DNA of 64,000 nt from Planktosalinus sp963977065 (GTDB lineage: Bacteria > Bacteroidota > Bacteroidia > Flavobacteriales > Flavobacteriaceae): NCBI GenBank assembly GCA_963977065.1, contig CAXBNF010000003.1:167253-231252 (forward strand), written 5' to 3'. The first letter of the stretch is position 1. Every line of letters starts with the position of its first letter. The position numbers and the translations under genes are program-made. This document shows positions 16,740 to 24,922 of the stretch, in pieces. Below the pieces are notes generated by a model that was not told the origin of the DNA, searched no databases, and saw nothing but the letters and a program-made list of their open reading frames with translations.

Positions 16740-19235
16740 TTACTCAATAATATTCAAAAACTTCAATCCAAAAATAAAGGCACCTTTGTCATTTCCGTCG
16801 AAGAAAGAGTACACATAGTCCAAACGTAAAAACCTAAATTTTCCAAAGCCTAAATTATCCATTCCGATAGAGACCTCAGTGTAGGGTTTATTATTTTCAG
16901 TGCTTAAAAAATGAGCGCCCGCTACCAGGTTGTAGTTGAGTTTGTTAATCAAAGGAACTTTTCCTAGTAGAAAACCTTTAAAATCGTGTTCTATATGCCC
17001 TTCAACATAACTTCCATTTGTACTCAAGGCATAATAAGGAAGTAGGTTGAACACATTGGTGTAATTAAAGGTGGTCCCCACGCGGGTTTGGTTTCCATTA
17101 AAATGTTGGTAATCTGCAAAAGAGATGTCATCACCGTTTATAAACGTACCGGTTTTTAGGTTATAATTCAATCGTCCTTTGTTTTTTAAGTTGATGGATT
17201 GAAAAACCCGCAGATGTAATTGGTCAAAGTTATAGGCACTGTTTGAAGCTGCAAATCCCTTAGTGTGAAATAGGTTTATGGCAGGATAATTACCACTGGA
17301 AATATTGAATTTTCCATCCGGATAGGTCATGTATTTTTGGCCAAAACGTATGGCAACAGCAAGACTGGATTTCCAGATAGTATGGGAGTCAATAGCCGCA
17401 TTTTCAAAATCATCTGGTGCCAGGGGGTTGTTTGAGGTATATGAAACGCCTTTGTTTCTAATTGTAACTTGGTCTGATTGATTGAAGAGCGGTTGTCGCT
17501 CTTCATAGCCCACGCCTGCCCACAAACTCAAACCGTTGAAGAGTTCCTGACTGTAGTTCACTCTCGCATAGGTGAGGTCATATGCTTTTAAGAAATTGCG
17601 TTCAAAAAATAAACTGCTTAGGGTGTTTATGAGAGGAGAGATCGGTTCAGAAGTGTTAAATTGCTGCACCTTTTTTCCGGCTGAAACACTTATTGTATTT
17701 CGCTTTAAGCGATTGAAGCGTTTTGAAATGCTTCCGCTAAAGCGTAATTTGTCATCTTCAAATCCATAGTTGGCGTCGAGATTTACAAAAAGTGCTTTCG
17801 TTCTGTTTTCATCATACCATTTGTTGAATGACAATCCATTGGAAACATTCCATCCTTGTAAAGTATTAAAGTTGATTTTTTGAAAAACACCTTTGTAATT
17901 CAATCGCCACTTTTCGTAAGAATTGGTATAAGCATAACCCATGATGGGGTCTAAAAGTGAAAACTTATTTGACTTTTGATCGATGGAATCGAGATACGTC
18001 TTTGACTGTCTCAGGGTTTGTATGCTATCTCTTCTTATATAATCTGTTATTTCTTCATCTGTCAATGGAACGGGACGAATTCCGGTCCAAAATAAGGTGT
18101 CTTTTTTATTGGCTTCTGGTTCAAAAAACAGGACTTCGTTGCTAAATGTGTTCCCATCAAACGCCGGATTAAAATCATAGTTGCTATAAACAGCCGTAAA
18201 GCGACCATCTCCATTAAAACCTAAAAAACCAAAACTAAAATCGATGGTTTGTGAACGCTTTACCCAAAAATCTTCAGTGTCATCAAAGCTAAAATTTTGC
18301 TTAAACACAAGTTTTTCAACAAAAGGAACTTGAATGGCGGTTCCATTTGTGGTGAGTTCAACACCATATAACTGCCAGCTGTCTTCCACTATATAGATCA
18401 ACCCTGAAAAAATGCGGTCGTTGGGTCTTTTTGGGGTTACCTTGATTCTATTTATAAGCTGTCCATTTTCATAAAAAACGCCTTCCAATTTGTATGTGTA
18501 GTAGCTAAACCCATTGTTTGCAATGGGGGAAACAAGGGCGGCATTGATGTCGATGGTGTTTTCATAAAAACTAAAATTGGCATCACGGGCACTGTTAAAA
18601 CTAAATCCGTTATCGTTGCCGCTTACTTTTGAAGCCACCACGCGTTCAAAAAAGTCATTGGGTTTTTGATAAGCTATTTTTGAAATCGTTTCACTTAAGT
18701 AAACAATTCCTGTACGGGTGGAGTCGAGCGCACCATCCATATCACCCACTTCTTGTCCCATTATTTTCAACGGGACATCTTTCATTTTCCACAATCCACG
18801 TGAGTAAAAGTCGGCAGTGAAGGCATTGAGTTTTTCTGAGTTTTGTTTGCGATTTTCTATCGCCATTCTCACAATGCGGTCTGCGGGGTTTTCACCGGAA
18901 GAAATAACAACCTGATCCAGGCTGAAGGTTTCCGGTTCTAGGGTTATATTGAGAAGGATTGTTTTTTTATCTAAAACAACCTCTTTTTTTTGAGTTTTAA
19001 ACCCCAAAAACTGAAAGACCACAGTTGCTTTATCAAGATTGGCATCCTGATAGCCATCGGTATCAAGTTTGTAATTACCATCATCATTTGTGGTGGTGCC
19101 TATGTATGAATTTTCGATATAAACATTCACAAAGGGTAATGGAATACCTTCTGTATCAGTAACTTTTCCAATTACCTGACTAGTTGCAATGGTGGATACA
19201 AATAAGAAACAAATTAAATAAAGCTGTTTGATCAT
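16740..19235 (-). CDS. DUF5686 / carboxypeptidase-regulatory-like outer membrane protein
   Basis: 831 residues. A signal peptide (MIKQLYLICFLFVSTIATS) precedes a carboxypeptidase-regulatory-like beta-sandwich (VIGKVTDTEGIPLPFVNVYIE ... GTTTNDDGNYKL, ~20-100), then a long region of alternating beta-strands and aromatic-rich stretches ending near an outer-membrane barrel-type C-terminus. This is the DUF5686 layout common in Bacteroidota; such proteins resemble TonB-dependent receptors without plug domains. Function is not established. It overlaps smpB by 4 bases (19232-19235), so the two are coupled. Confidence 0.85.
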   Translation of the reverse strand: MIKQLYLICFLFVSTIATSQVIGKVTDTEGIPLPFVNVYIENSYIGTTTNDDGNYKLDTDGYQDANLDKATVVFQFLGFKTQKKEVVLDKKTILLNITLEPETFSLDQVVISSGENPADRIVRMAIENRKQNSEKLNAFTADFYSRGLWKMKDVPLKIMGQEVGDMDGALDSTRTGIVYLSETISKIAYQKPNDFFERVVASKVSGNDNGFSFNSARDANFSFYENTIDINAALVSPIANNGFSYYTYKLEGVFYENGQLINRIKVTPKRPNDRIFSGLIYIVEDSWQLYGVELTTNGTAIQVPFVEKLVFKQNFSFDDTEDFWVKRSQTIDFSFGFLGFNGDGRFTAVYSNYDFNPAFDGNTFSNEVLFFEPEANKKDTLFWTGIRPVPLTDEEITDYIRRDSIQTLRQSKTYLDSIDQKSNKFSLLDPIMGYAYTNSYEKWRLNYKGVFQKINFNTLQGWNVSNGLSFNKWYDENRTKALFVNLDANYGFEDDKLRFSGSISKRFNRLKRNTISVSAGKKVQQFNTSEPISPLINTLSSLFFERNFLKAYDLTYARVNYSQELFNGLSLWAGVGYEERQPLFNQSDQVTIRNKGVSYTSNNPLAPDDFENAAIDSHTIWKSSLAVAIRFGQKYMTYPDGKFNISSGNYPAINLFHTKGFAASNSAYNFDQLHLRVFQSINLKNKGRLNYNLKTGTFINGDDISFADYQHFNGNQTRVGTTFNYTNVFNLLPYYALSTNGSYVEGHIEHDFKGFLLGKVPLINKLNYNLVAGAHFLSTENNKPYTEVSIGMDNLGFGKFRFLRLDYVYSFFDGNDKGAFIFGLKFLNIIE

Positions 19236-19699
19236 CTTTGGTTGAATGATTTTTTGATGCGACTCAAGTTGCGTTTGGTGTCTCGCTCTTTGATTGTATC
19301 ACGTTTATCATATTCTTTCTTACCTTTAGCAAGGGCGATGGTGAGTTTGGCGAGCCCATTTTCATTGATAAACAAATTGAGTGGCACGATGGTCAAGCCG
19401 CCGGCACGCACTTCTTTATGGAGTTTCATCAATTCTCTTTTGTTGAGGAGTAATTTTCGTTCACTTTTGGGTGCGTGGTTAAAATGTGAAGCATGTGAAT
19501 ATTCTTCTACATTCATATTAATCACAAACAACTCTCCATCCTGAAATTCACAAAAACTCTCAGCGATGGAGGCTTTTCCTTCTCTGATGGATTTTATTTC
19601 GGTTCCCTTCAATACAATACCGGCTGTGAATTTATCGAGAAACTCATAGTTAAATTTGGCCTTTCGGTTTTTTATATTGATTGTTTTTTGTTGCTTCAT
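19232..19699 (-). CDS. smpB: SsrA-binding protein
   Basis: 155 residues from ATG 19699 (MKQQKTINIKNRKAKFNY); the ORF could begin three codons upstream, but the family start and promoter spacing favour 19699. Conserved blocks: FLDKFTAGIVLKGTEIKSIR, KASIAESFCEF, INMNVEEY, SERKLLLNKRE, and the basic tail KREYDKRDTIKERD-like segment followed by RNLSRIKKSF. It binds tmRNA in trans-translation. The tmRNA gene itself is not visible in this window. The promoter box lies only 6 bases before the start. Confidence 0.96.
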   Translation of the reverse strand: MKQQKTINIKNRKAKFNYEFLDKFTAGIVLKGTEIKSIREGKASIAESFCEFQDGELFVINMNVEEYSHASHFNHAPKSERKLLLNKRELMKLHKEVRAGGLTIVPLNLFINENGLAKLTIALAKGKKEYDKRDTIKERDTKRNLSRIKKSFNQR

Positions 19700-19705
19700 A
19701 GGATG

Positions 19706-19713
19706 CAAAAATA
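19706..19713 (-). promoter_or_regulatory. -7 box TATTTTTG of smpB
   Basis: TATTTTTG on the - strand fits TAnnTTTG. Its final G is 7 bases from the A of the smpB ATG, so transcription would start about 3 bases before it, giving a nearly leaderless mRNA. Confidence 0.5.
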
Positions 19714-19744
19714 ATATAATTATACGAGTTAAGCCCTTAATAAT

Positions 19745-20794
19745 TTAAGGGCTTAAAATAGAAAGATATCGTTCTAAAGATTCTTTCTCAACTTGTGCAA
19801 TAAATTCATGAAAGGGTGTTTTATTTCCAGAAGTTTGAACACTTTCAAGCGCTTCATAATAGCGCATTCTGGACTCATAATCGCCTTTTATATTGGCAAT
19901 TACATAACCATGATTCAGTAAAATGAGGTTCATCGCAAGGCGTGAAGTCCTGCCATTACCATCAATAAATGGATGTATAGTAACAATGCGCTCATGAAGC
20001 TCTGCAGCCAAAATCACCGGGTGCAACAAGTTTTTATTGCGCTCATACCAAATAAAAAAATCTTCCATTTGTTTTCTCACTAAAAAAGGTTGAGGGGGCA
20101 TATGCTTACTCCCTTGAATCATCACTTGCACTGAACGATAAGCACCGGCTTCTTCCGGTTGAATTCCTCTCAAAATCAAGTTGTGAATGCTTAGTAATTT
20201 GCTTTCAGAAAATGAAGCATTTTTAGTAATCAAATCCTTGATAAAATCAATGGCATCTTTATGGTTGATGGCCTCCAGATGCTCGCGCATACTTTTTCCT
20301 GAAACCGTCAACCCCTCATTAATGACAAGGTCTGTTTCACGCAAAGTGAGTGTGTTGCCCTCAATGCGGTTGCTTTCATAGGTGTATTCTAAGTCTAAAG
20401 CCTGTGTTATACGGTAACTGTCATAATTTCTTAAAGCATCCAACTTATTTTTTAAAACATCAATTTCATCCAGAATCGACTGCAAGCTTTTTGAAACTTG
20501 CTTTTTAGATTGGCTTATTTTATACTCCAACTCTTTTTCTGCAAGTTTTAGCGCTTCCAGACCTAAACTGTTATCTTCAATTTCATAAAGAATCTTTTCC
20601 TTTAACCACGCAACAAGCAGTGTATTGTAGTCTATGTCTAGGACCAATGCAAGTTTTGACAATTGCTCGCGTGTGGGTTTGCGGCTGCCGCTTTCAAACT
20701 TACTGATTAATGCCTGATCAATTTGAGTTTGAATAGCCACATCTTTTAACTTTAAACCTTTTTCTAGCCTTTTGTTTTTTAATAACGCTTTCAT
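19745..20794 (-). CDS. HTH-XRE / Fic-domain protein
   Basis: 349 residues from ATG 20794 (MKALLKNKRLEKGLKL). Residues 1-60 are an XRE-type helix-turn-helix (LKDVAIQTQIDQALISKFESGSRKPT). A coiled middle follows (~65-125), then a Fic domain with the inhibitory motif SNRIEGN, placed before the catalytic loop HPFIDGNGRTSR. All Fic catalytic residues (His, Asp, Gly-Asn-Gly-Arg) are intact, so AMPylation activity is predicted, held in check by the Glu of the inhibitory helix (class II). The DNA-binding part suggests it controls its own gene; see the repeats overlapping its promoter. Confidence 0.9.
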   Translation of the reverse strand: MKALLKNKRLEKGLKLKDVAIQTQIDQALISKFESGSRKPTREQLSKLALVLDIDYNTLLVAWLKEKILYEIEDNSLGLEALKLAEKELEYKISQSKKQVSKSLQSILDEIDVLKNKLDALRNYDSYRITQALDLEYTYESNRIEGNTLTLRETDLVINEGLTVSGKSMREHLEAINHKDAIDFIKDLITKNASFSESKLLSIHNLILRGIQPEEAGAYRSVQVMIQGSKHMPPQPFLVRKQMEDFFIWYERNKNLLHPVILAAELHERIVTIHPFIDGNGRTSRLAMNLILLNHGYVIANIKGDYESRMRYYEALESVQTSGNKTPFHEFIAQVEKESLERYLSILSP

Positions 20795-20796
20795 AT

Positions 20797-20823
20797 TTGA
20801 CAAAAAATAACTTGACAAATATA
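20797..20823 (-). promoter_or_regulatory. Promoter and repeat operator of the HTH-Fic gene
   Basis: On the - strand TATATTTG (20816-20823) fits the -7 box. TTTGTCAA occurs twice in direct orientation, at 20812-20819 (overlapping the -7 box) and 20797-20804 (just before the ATG), 15 bases apart; outer ATATTTG/CAAATAT arms add dyad symmetry. The placement suits an autorepressor with an XRE domain. Confidence 0.5.
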
Positions 20824-20884
20824 GTCATATTTATTGATTTTTTTAAATTAAAAAAAGATTTTCACCAGACCATTCATAAACTTT

Positions 20885-20892
20885 TATCTTTG
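20885..20892 (+). promoter_or_regulatory. -7 box TATCTTTG of the DUF6503 gene
   Basis: TATCTTTG fits TAnnTTTG and lies 29 bases before the ATG at 20922. Confidence 0.5.
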
Positions 20893-20921
20893 TAATTAAA
20901 TCGCATTAAAAAAGATAAACT

Positions 20922-21659
20922 ATGAAGCTTTTTATTCCATTTTTGACGCTTTTATTGATTTCCTGTAATCAAAAGAAAACAGAATTAACCGCCGATCAAG
21001 TAATTGACAAAGCGATTGAAACTGCAGGTGGGCATCTTTATGAAAATGCAGAAGTAACCTTTACTTTTAGAAATATCATCTATAAAAGTGAGCGTCAAAA
21101 CGGACAATTTTCGCTTCAGCGTATTTTACCGGATACTTTAAATACAATTGATATCATAACCAATGAAGGATTTTATCGTCTGCAAAAAGGAGAGCGTGTG
21201 ACTCTGCCGGACACAGTTGCTTTCAAGTATATGGAGAGTGTGAACTCGGTGCATTATTTTAATCAATTGCCTTATGGATTGAATGACCCGGCGGTGCAGA
21301 AAAAACTTTTAGAACCTGTGACCATAAAGGGAAAGGAGTATTACAAAGTCGAAATTACTTTTTCTAAAGAAGGGGGCGGGGTTGATTTTGAAGACATCTT
21401 TATCTACTGGATTTCTAAAGACAATTTTACCGTTGATTATCTTGCTTACAAATTCTTTACCAATGACGGCGGTATTCGCTTTCGCGAAAGCTACAACCCA
21501 CAGGTCATTGAAGGCATTCGTTTTGTAGATTACAAAAACTTTAGACCCAAGGAAAAGGAGGTTGATTTTTATAAAATTGATGAACTCTTTGAAAAAGAGG
21601 AACTGTTAGAACTCTCCTTGATAGAGACTGAAAAAATTAGTGTAAGGCTATTGAAGTAA
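20922..21659 (+). CDS. DUF6503-like lipoprotein
   Basis: 245 residues. The short lipoprotein signal MKLFIPFLTLLLISC puts Cys15 as the lipid-bearing residue. The rest is a beta-rich periplasmic domain with ADQVIDKAIETAGGHLYENAEVTFTFRN near the start, like DUF6503 proteins of Bacteroidota and distantly like outer-membrane lipoprotein carrier folds (LolA/LolB-like), which is an impression only. It converges with the histidine phosphatase gene, whose stop is 2 bases away; no terminator lies between. One copy of the palindrome GCTTTCGCGAAAGC lies inside the gene (21478-21491). Confidence 0.7.
   Translation: MKLFIPFLTLLLISCNQKKTELTADQVIDKAIETAGGHLYENAEVTFTFRNIIYKSERQNGQFSLQRILPDTLNTIDIITNEGFYRLQKGERVTLPDTVAFKYMESVNSVHYFNQLPYGLNDPAVQKKLLEPVTIKGKEYYKVEITFSKEGGGVDFEDIFIYWISKDNFTVDYLAYKFFTNDGGIRFRESYNPQVIEGIRFVDYKNFRPKEKEVDFYKIDELFEKEELLELSLIETEKISVRLLK
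21478..21491. repeat. Palindrome GCTTTCGCGAAAGC (copy 1)
   Basis: Perfect 14-bp palindrome inside the DUF6503-like gene, read in frame as FRES. Two more perfect copies lie at 24493-24506 and 63119-63132. Confidence 0.7.
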
Positions 21660-21661
21660 GT

Positions 21662-22189
21662 TTATTCCAGATTTAATACCATACTACTCACCTGTTCCCC
21701 TTTTTTAGTCACAATGTAAAGCCTCCCGTCAATACTGTCCGGAATGTTTTCATAGCGTTCTTCTTTCAAAAGAAAATTCGCCAACTTTGGAATGGTATTG
21801 CTATGACCCACAACTAGCACTTGCAATCCTTCTGTCTTTTCAAAAAAGTTGGTTTCATAAATTTTATGAGGATCATAACTGTTCACCGGGAAGTTTCTTG
21901 AGTTGGCTGTTGGTTTTGCGGTTTGTTGTGTTCGTTTAAAATCTGAAGAGTAAATCGCATCCAATTCAATTTCAGAAAAAATTACAGCCCAGTTTTCAGC
22001 TCTTTTTAGTCCGTCGTCGTTGAGAGCGGGGTCCTTTTCATCAGGATTTGTTCTGTCTTTTTCTGCGTGGCGAATCAGATAATAGGTTGTTGTTTTTTCA
22101 GATTGTTTATTTTCTGGAATTTCTGATTTTTTGTTGTCTGCACAAGCAATAATTATAATAAATAAAACAAGGGAAACCAGTTTCTGCAT
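21662..22189 (-). CDS. Histidine phosphatase family lipoprotein
   Basis: 175 residues. The signal MQKLVSLVLFIIIIACA ends in a lipobox Cys. The phosphoglycerate-mutase-like domain shows the catalytic RHAEKD motif (usual RHG), DDGLKRAENWA, YSSDFKRTQQTA with the phosphate-binding Arg, and the second catalytic His in VVGHSNTIPKL. It is a short branch with few additions, so a periplasmic phosphatase is likely; the substrate is unknown. Confidence 0.88.
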   Translation of the reverse strand: MQKLVSLVLFIIIIACADNKKSEIPENKQSEKTTTYYLIRHAEKDRTNPDEKDPALNDDGLKRAENWAVIFSEIELDAIYSSDFKRTQQTAKPTANSRNFPVNSYDPHKIYETNFFEKTEGLQVLVVGHSNTIPKLANFLLKEERYENIPDSIDGRLYIVTKKGEQVSSMVLNLE

Positions 22190-22205
22190 AACAATAGAAT
22201 TTTAC

Positions 22206-22213
22206 CAAAGATA
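22206..22213 (-). promoter_or_regulatory. -7 box TATCTTTG of the histidine phosphatase gene
   Basis: TATCTTTG on the - strand lies 17 bases before the ATG at 22189. Confidence 0.5.
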
Positions 22214-22319
22214 TTAAAAATGAAGCTTTTAAAACCACAAGATGCTTTTTTTCGTAAATGAAGTATAGCTAAGAATTTTATTGAAATCCCCTTTCCTAAA
22301 TTCTGCTAAGATGGAGAGT

Positions 22320-22360
22320 ATCGCCCACTGCTGTTTCTAATAGCAAATGGGCGATTTTTT
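22320..22360 (+). terminator. Intrinsic terminator of a possible small RNA
   Basis: ATCGCCCA (22320-22327) pairs with TGGGCGAT (22348-22355), with an inner GCT/AGC stem, and TTTTTT follows. It points in the + direction, but no + strand gene lies upstream within the 130 bases after the divergent phosphatase start, so it may end a small non-coding transcript. Confidence 0.6.
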
Positions 22361-22467
22361 ATGGCTCATTAACAACTCTTTAATTTTTTTTATAAGTTCG
22401 TTGACATAGTTTACAGATAATTTTCGTTATACTATGAGAAGTATTAACCTAATAAAACGAAACGATT

Positions 22468-22653
22468 ATGAATGAAGATCAATTTAAAGGAAAATGGAAT
22501 CAGGCAAAAGGAAAACTAAAGCAAAAATATGGTGAACTCACCGAAGATGATTTGCAATATGCTGAAGGAAAATCTGACGAACTTTTAGGCCGGTTACAAG
22601 AAAAAACCGGAAAAGCTAAAAATGAGTTAATCAAAGAAATTGAAAGCTTCTAA
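22468..22653 (+). CDS. CsbD family stress protein
   Basis: 61 residues, the normal size. FKGKWNQAKGKLKQKYGELTEDDLQYAEGK-type CsbD repeat, highly charged and helical. CsbD proteins are induced by general stress in many bacteria, with no known molecular role. The gene stands alone with a terminator after it. A sigma70-like TTGACA...TATACT pair (22401-22433) with a long 21-base gap lies upstream; it may be chance. Confidence 0.9.
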   Translation: MNEDQFKGKWNQAKGKLKQKYGELTEDDLQYAEGKSDELLGRLQEKTGKAKNELIKEIESF

Positions 22654-22679
22654 AACTCCTGATTTAATAAACAAGATAT

Positions 22680-22706
22680 TAAACCCTGAAATTTCAGGGT
22701 TTTTTT
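22680..22706 (+). terminator. Terminator of csbD-like gene
   Basis: AAACCCTGAAA pairs with TTTCAGGGTTT and is followed by more Ts. It ends just at the stop of the oppositely oriented methyltransferase gene. Confidence 0.85.
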
Positions 22707-23298
22707 ATGCTTTTTTCTCAAGCGCATAGACCACTTGCGTAAAAATAAACAACACCTTGACTCTTTTTTTGTGAATCACAGTTAGATTATTTTCCATAAA
22801 CAGCGCTTCCCATTCACCTTCACTTTTATTGGTATGTGGATGACCAAAAAATTCTAAATTCATTAAACTGTCCATTCCCCATGTGAGATACTTCATTAGT
22901 TTATTAGTATACACATCTTCAAGAACAAAAATGCGACTTTTTGAAACTCTCACGGCTTCTTGAAACACTTTTTCAGGATTTGGGCAATGATGCAGCACTG
23001 TTATAAGCATACTAATGTCAAAACAGTTGTTTTCAAAAGGAAGCTTTTCTCCGTCATAGACGGTGGGGGTAATTAAGTTTGTGTTGGTTTTATCTTTAAT
23101 ATCAACTGAGGTAATTTGATGCCCATCTTCTTTTAAAATCAAAGAAAACTGCCCTGAACCGGTACCTATATCAATGATTTTTGAATGGGAAGGTATGTAT
23201 TCTTTAAACAAATCCTTTTTGGTTTGGGCTCTTTTTTGGTCTTTAAGAATTCTAAATTTATTTATCAATGTGGGGTTTTTAAGTTTATGCCAATTCAA
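22705..23298 (-). CDS. Class I SAM-dependent methyltransferase
   Basis: 197 residues. SAM motif I KIIDIGTGSGQFSLIL, acidic motif TSVDIKD, motif near FDISMLITVLHHCPNPEKVF (ubiE/Methyltransf_11 type) and EAVRVSKSRIFVLEDVYT. Target unknown. Its start overlaps the end of deoD by 14 bases, so it is translated with the deo genes, although a link to nucleoside breakdown is not evident. Confidence 0.82.
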   Translation of the reverse strand: MNWHKLKNPTLINKFRILKDQKRAQTKKDLFKEYIPSHSKIIDIGTGSGQFSLILKEDGHQITSVDIKDKTNTNLITPTVYDGEKLPFENNCFDISMLITVLHHCPNPEKVFQEAVRVSKSRIFVLEDVYTNKLMKYLTWGMDSLMNLEFFGHPHTNKSEGEWEALFMENNLTVIHKKRVKVLFIFTQVVYALEKKA

Positions 23299-23983
23299 GC
23301 GCGATTTTAATCATTTCTTCAAAAGTAGTCTCGCGTTCAATAGAAGTCGTTTTTTCTCCTGAAACTAACGAATCTGATATGGTTAAAATGGACAAGGCAT
23401 TGACTTTGTGTTTCGCAGCGATGGTATAAAGCCCGGCAGTTTCCATTTCTACACAAAGCACACCAAATTTGGACCACTTTTTATAGCTTTCAAATTCGTC
23501 TTCATAAAATTCATCGCTGGTCAATACATTTCCGGCTTTGATGGGAATGTTTTTAGCTTTTGCGATTTCCACCGCTTTTTGGAATAGCTCAAAATTGGCT
23601 GTGGGTGCAAAATCAGCTCCTCCAAAACGCAATTCATTCACCCCTGAGGTTGATGAAGCTGCCATCGCCAGTACAATGTCTCTCACATTAATATGCTCTT
23701 GATATGACCCGGCACTGCCCACTCTAATGAGGTTTTTAACGCCAAACTCTGTAATGAGTTCGTGTGCATAAATAGAAATAGAAGGGACACCCATTCCCGT
23801 ACCCATCGCAGATATTTTTTTTCCTTTGTATGTTCCTGTATAGCCTAACATACCGCGCACTTCATTAAAACAAACGGGATTTTCAAAAAAGGTTTCAGCA
23901 ATCCATTTGGCTCTTAAAGGATCTCCGGGAAGTAAAATGGTTTCGGCGATGTCGCCTTTTTTTGCATTAATATGTATGCTCAT
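23285..23983 (-). CDS. deoD: Purine-nucleoside phosphorylase (DeoD type)
   Basis: 232 residues, the usual length of hexameric PNP. Motifs: LLPGDPLRAKWIAE (phosphate site Gly/Arg), GMGVPSISIYAHEL, IRVGSAGSYQ, VEMETAGLY for ribose binding, and the catalytic Asp in TISDSLVSGE. It splits purine (deoxy)nucleosides with phosphate. It overlaps deoC by 17 bases, and the two act in series: deoxyribose-1-phosphate made here reaches the deoC aldolase after isomerisation. Confidence 0.96.
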   Translation of the reverse strand: MSIHINAKKGDIAETILLPGDPLRAKWIAETFFENPVCFNEVRGMLGYTGTYKGKKISAMGTGMGVPSISIYAHELITEFGVKNLIRVGSAGSYQEHINVRDIVLAMAASSTSGVNELRFGGADFAPTANFELFQKAVEIAKAKNIPIKAGNVLTSDEFYEDEFESYKKWSKFGVLCVEMETAGLYTIAAKHKVNALSILTISDSLVSGEKTTSIERETTFEEMIKIALELA

Positions 23984-24638
23984 CGTCTAGTTTTTTGTTT
24001 GTTACGATATCTATTCCTGAGGAAGTACCAATGCGTTCTGCACCCAAAGCAATATATTCCAAGGCCGTTACCCGGTCTTTGATGCCTCCTGAGGCTTTCA
24101 CTTTTGCCTGGTCTTTCACAACCGACTTCATAAGCTGCACATCTTCAAAAGTGGCACCTCCGGTACCAAATCCTGTGGAAGTTTTAACAAAATCAGCTCC
24201 GGAAAGCAGTGCGAGTTCGCTGGCTTTGATGATTTCGGGTTTGTTGAGGTAACAGGTCTCCAGAATCACTTTCAACACCTTGTCTCCAATCGCATTTTTA
24301 ACCCCTTCGATATCTTTCCAAACGGCATCAAAGTTTTCGCTCTTGAGCAGACCAATGTTGATGACCATATCGATTTCATCGGCACCATCCAGTATGGCTT
24401 GTTTTGCTTCAAAAGCCTTTGCAGCGGTACTCATAGCACCCAAAGGAAAGCCCACAACGGCACAGATTTTTACAGGGCTTTGGGCCAATTGTGCTTTCGC
24501 GAAAGCAACATAACAACTGTTTACACAAACTGCATAAAACTCATATTCTACGGCTTCTTGACAAAGTTTCAGTATGTCTTCTTCTGTAGCAAAAGCTTTT
24601 AGCAGTGTATGATCGATGTATTTGTTTAGGTCTTGCAT
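23967..24638 (-). CDS. deoC: Deoxyribose-phosphate aldolase
   Basis: 223 residues. Class I aldolase of DeoC type: IDHTLLKAFAT at the start, AVVGFPLGAMSTAAK, EIDMVINIG with the conserved Asp, KVILETCYL and the Schiff-base Lys in VKTSTGFGTGGAT; KASGGIKD provides the second Lys. It splits deoxyribose-5-phosphate into glyceraldehyde-3-phosphate and acetaldehyde. First gene of the deoC-deoD-methyltransferase operon. A copy of palindrome GCTTTCGCGAAAGC lies within it. Confidence 0.96.
   Translation of the reverse strand: MQDLNKYIDHTLLKAFATEEDILKLCQEAVEYEFYAVCVNSCYVAFAKAQLAQSPVKICAVVGFPLGAMSTAAKAFEAKQAILDGADEIDMVINIGLLKSENFDAVWKDIEGVKNAIGDKVLKVILETCYLNKPEIIKASELALLSGADFVKTSTGFGTGGATFEDVQLMKSVVKDQAKVKASGGIKDRVTALEYIALGAERIGTSSGIDIVTNKKLDDEHTY
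24493..24506. repeat. Palindrome GCTTTCGCGAAAGC (copy 2)
   Basis: Perfect palindrome inside deoC, extended to 16 bp (24492-24507, TGCTTTCGCGAAAGCA). Confidence 0.7.
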
Positions 24639-24644
24639 AGGCTA

Positions 24645-24652
24645 CAAAGATA
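24645..24652 (-). promoter_or_regulatory. -7 box TATCTTTG of deoC
   Basis: TATCTTTG on the - strand ends 7 bases from the ATG at 24638, leaving room for only about 3 leader bases. Confidence 0.55.
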
Positions 24653-24690
24653 CTTTTTTTACAGCCTAAATTTTATGAGAATTCTCACTT

Positions 24691-24879
24691 TTAGTGATTA
24701 GTTTATATACTCAAAGAGATTTAAATTATTTTCTAAATCATCTGTGTGTAATTCTAACTTATTTTTAAACATTAAGAAATTAAGGTCATTTAGAAAAACT
24801 TAATGATGTACTTAATTTTCTTAATTCCTTAATGTTTTTTATAGTTTGTTAATCAGTGAGTACTTCATATAATCACTAA
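24691..24879. repeat. Nested inverted repeat between deoC and clpB
   Basis: Outer arms TTAGTGATTA...TACTCA (24691-24713) and TGAGTA...TAATCACTAA (24857-24879) enclose inner arms AAACATTAAGAAATTAAG (24767-24784) and CTTAATTCCTTAATGTTT (24820-24837, 17 of 18 pairing). The ~190-bp unit contains no ORF and resembles a small non-autonomous repeat. Confidence 0.55.
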
Positions 24880-24922
24880 TTGAACTCAACTTTTTAGTGT
24901 TCTAAAATGTCTGTCAACTTAA

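Noticed and set aside
22401..22433. Sigma70-type TTGACA/TATACT promoter before csbD
   Set aside because: The 21-base gap is too long and Bacteroidota housekeeping promoters do not use this consensus; listed only as a remark.
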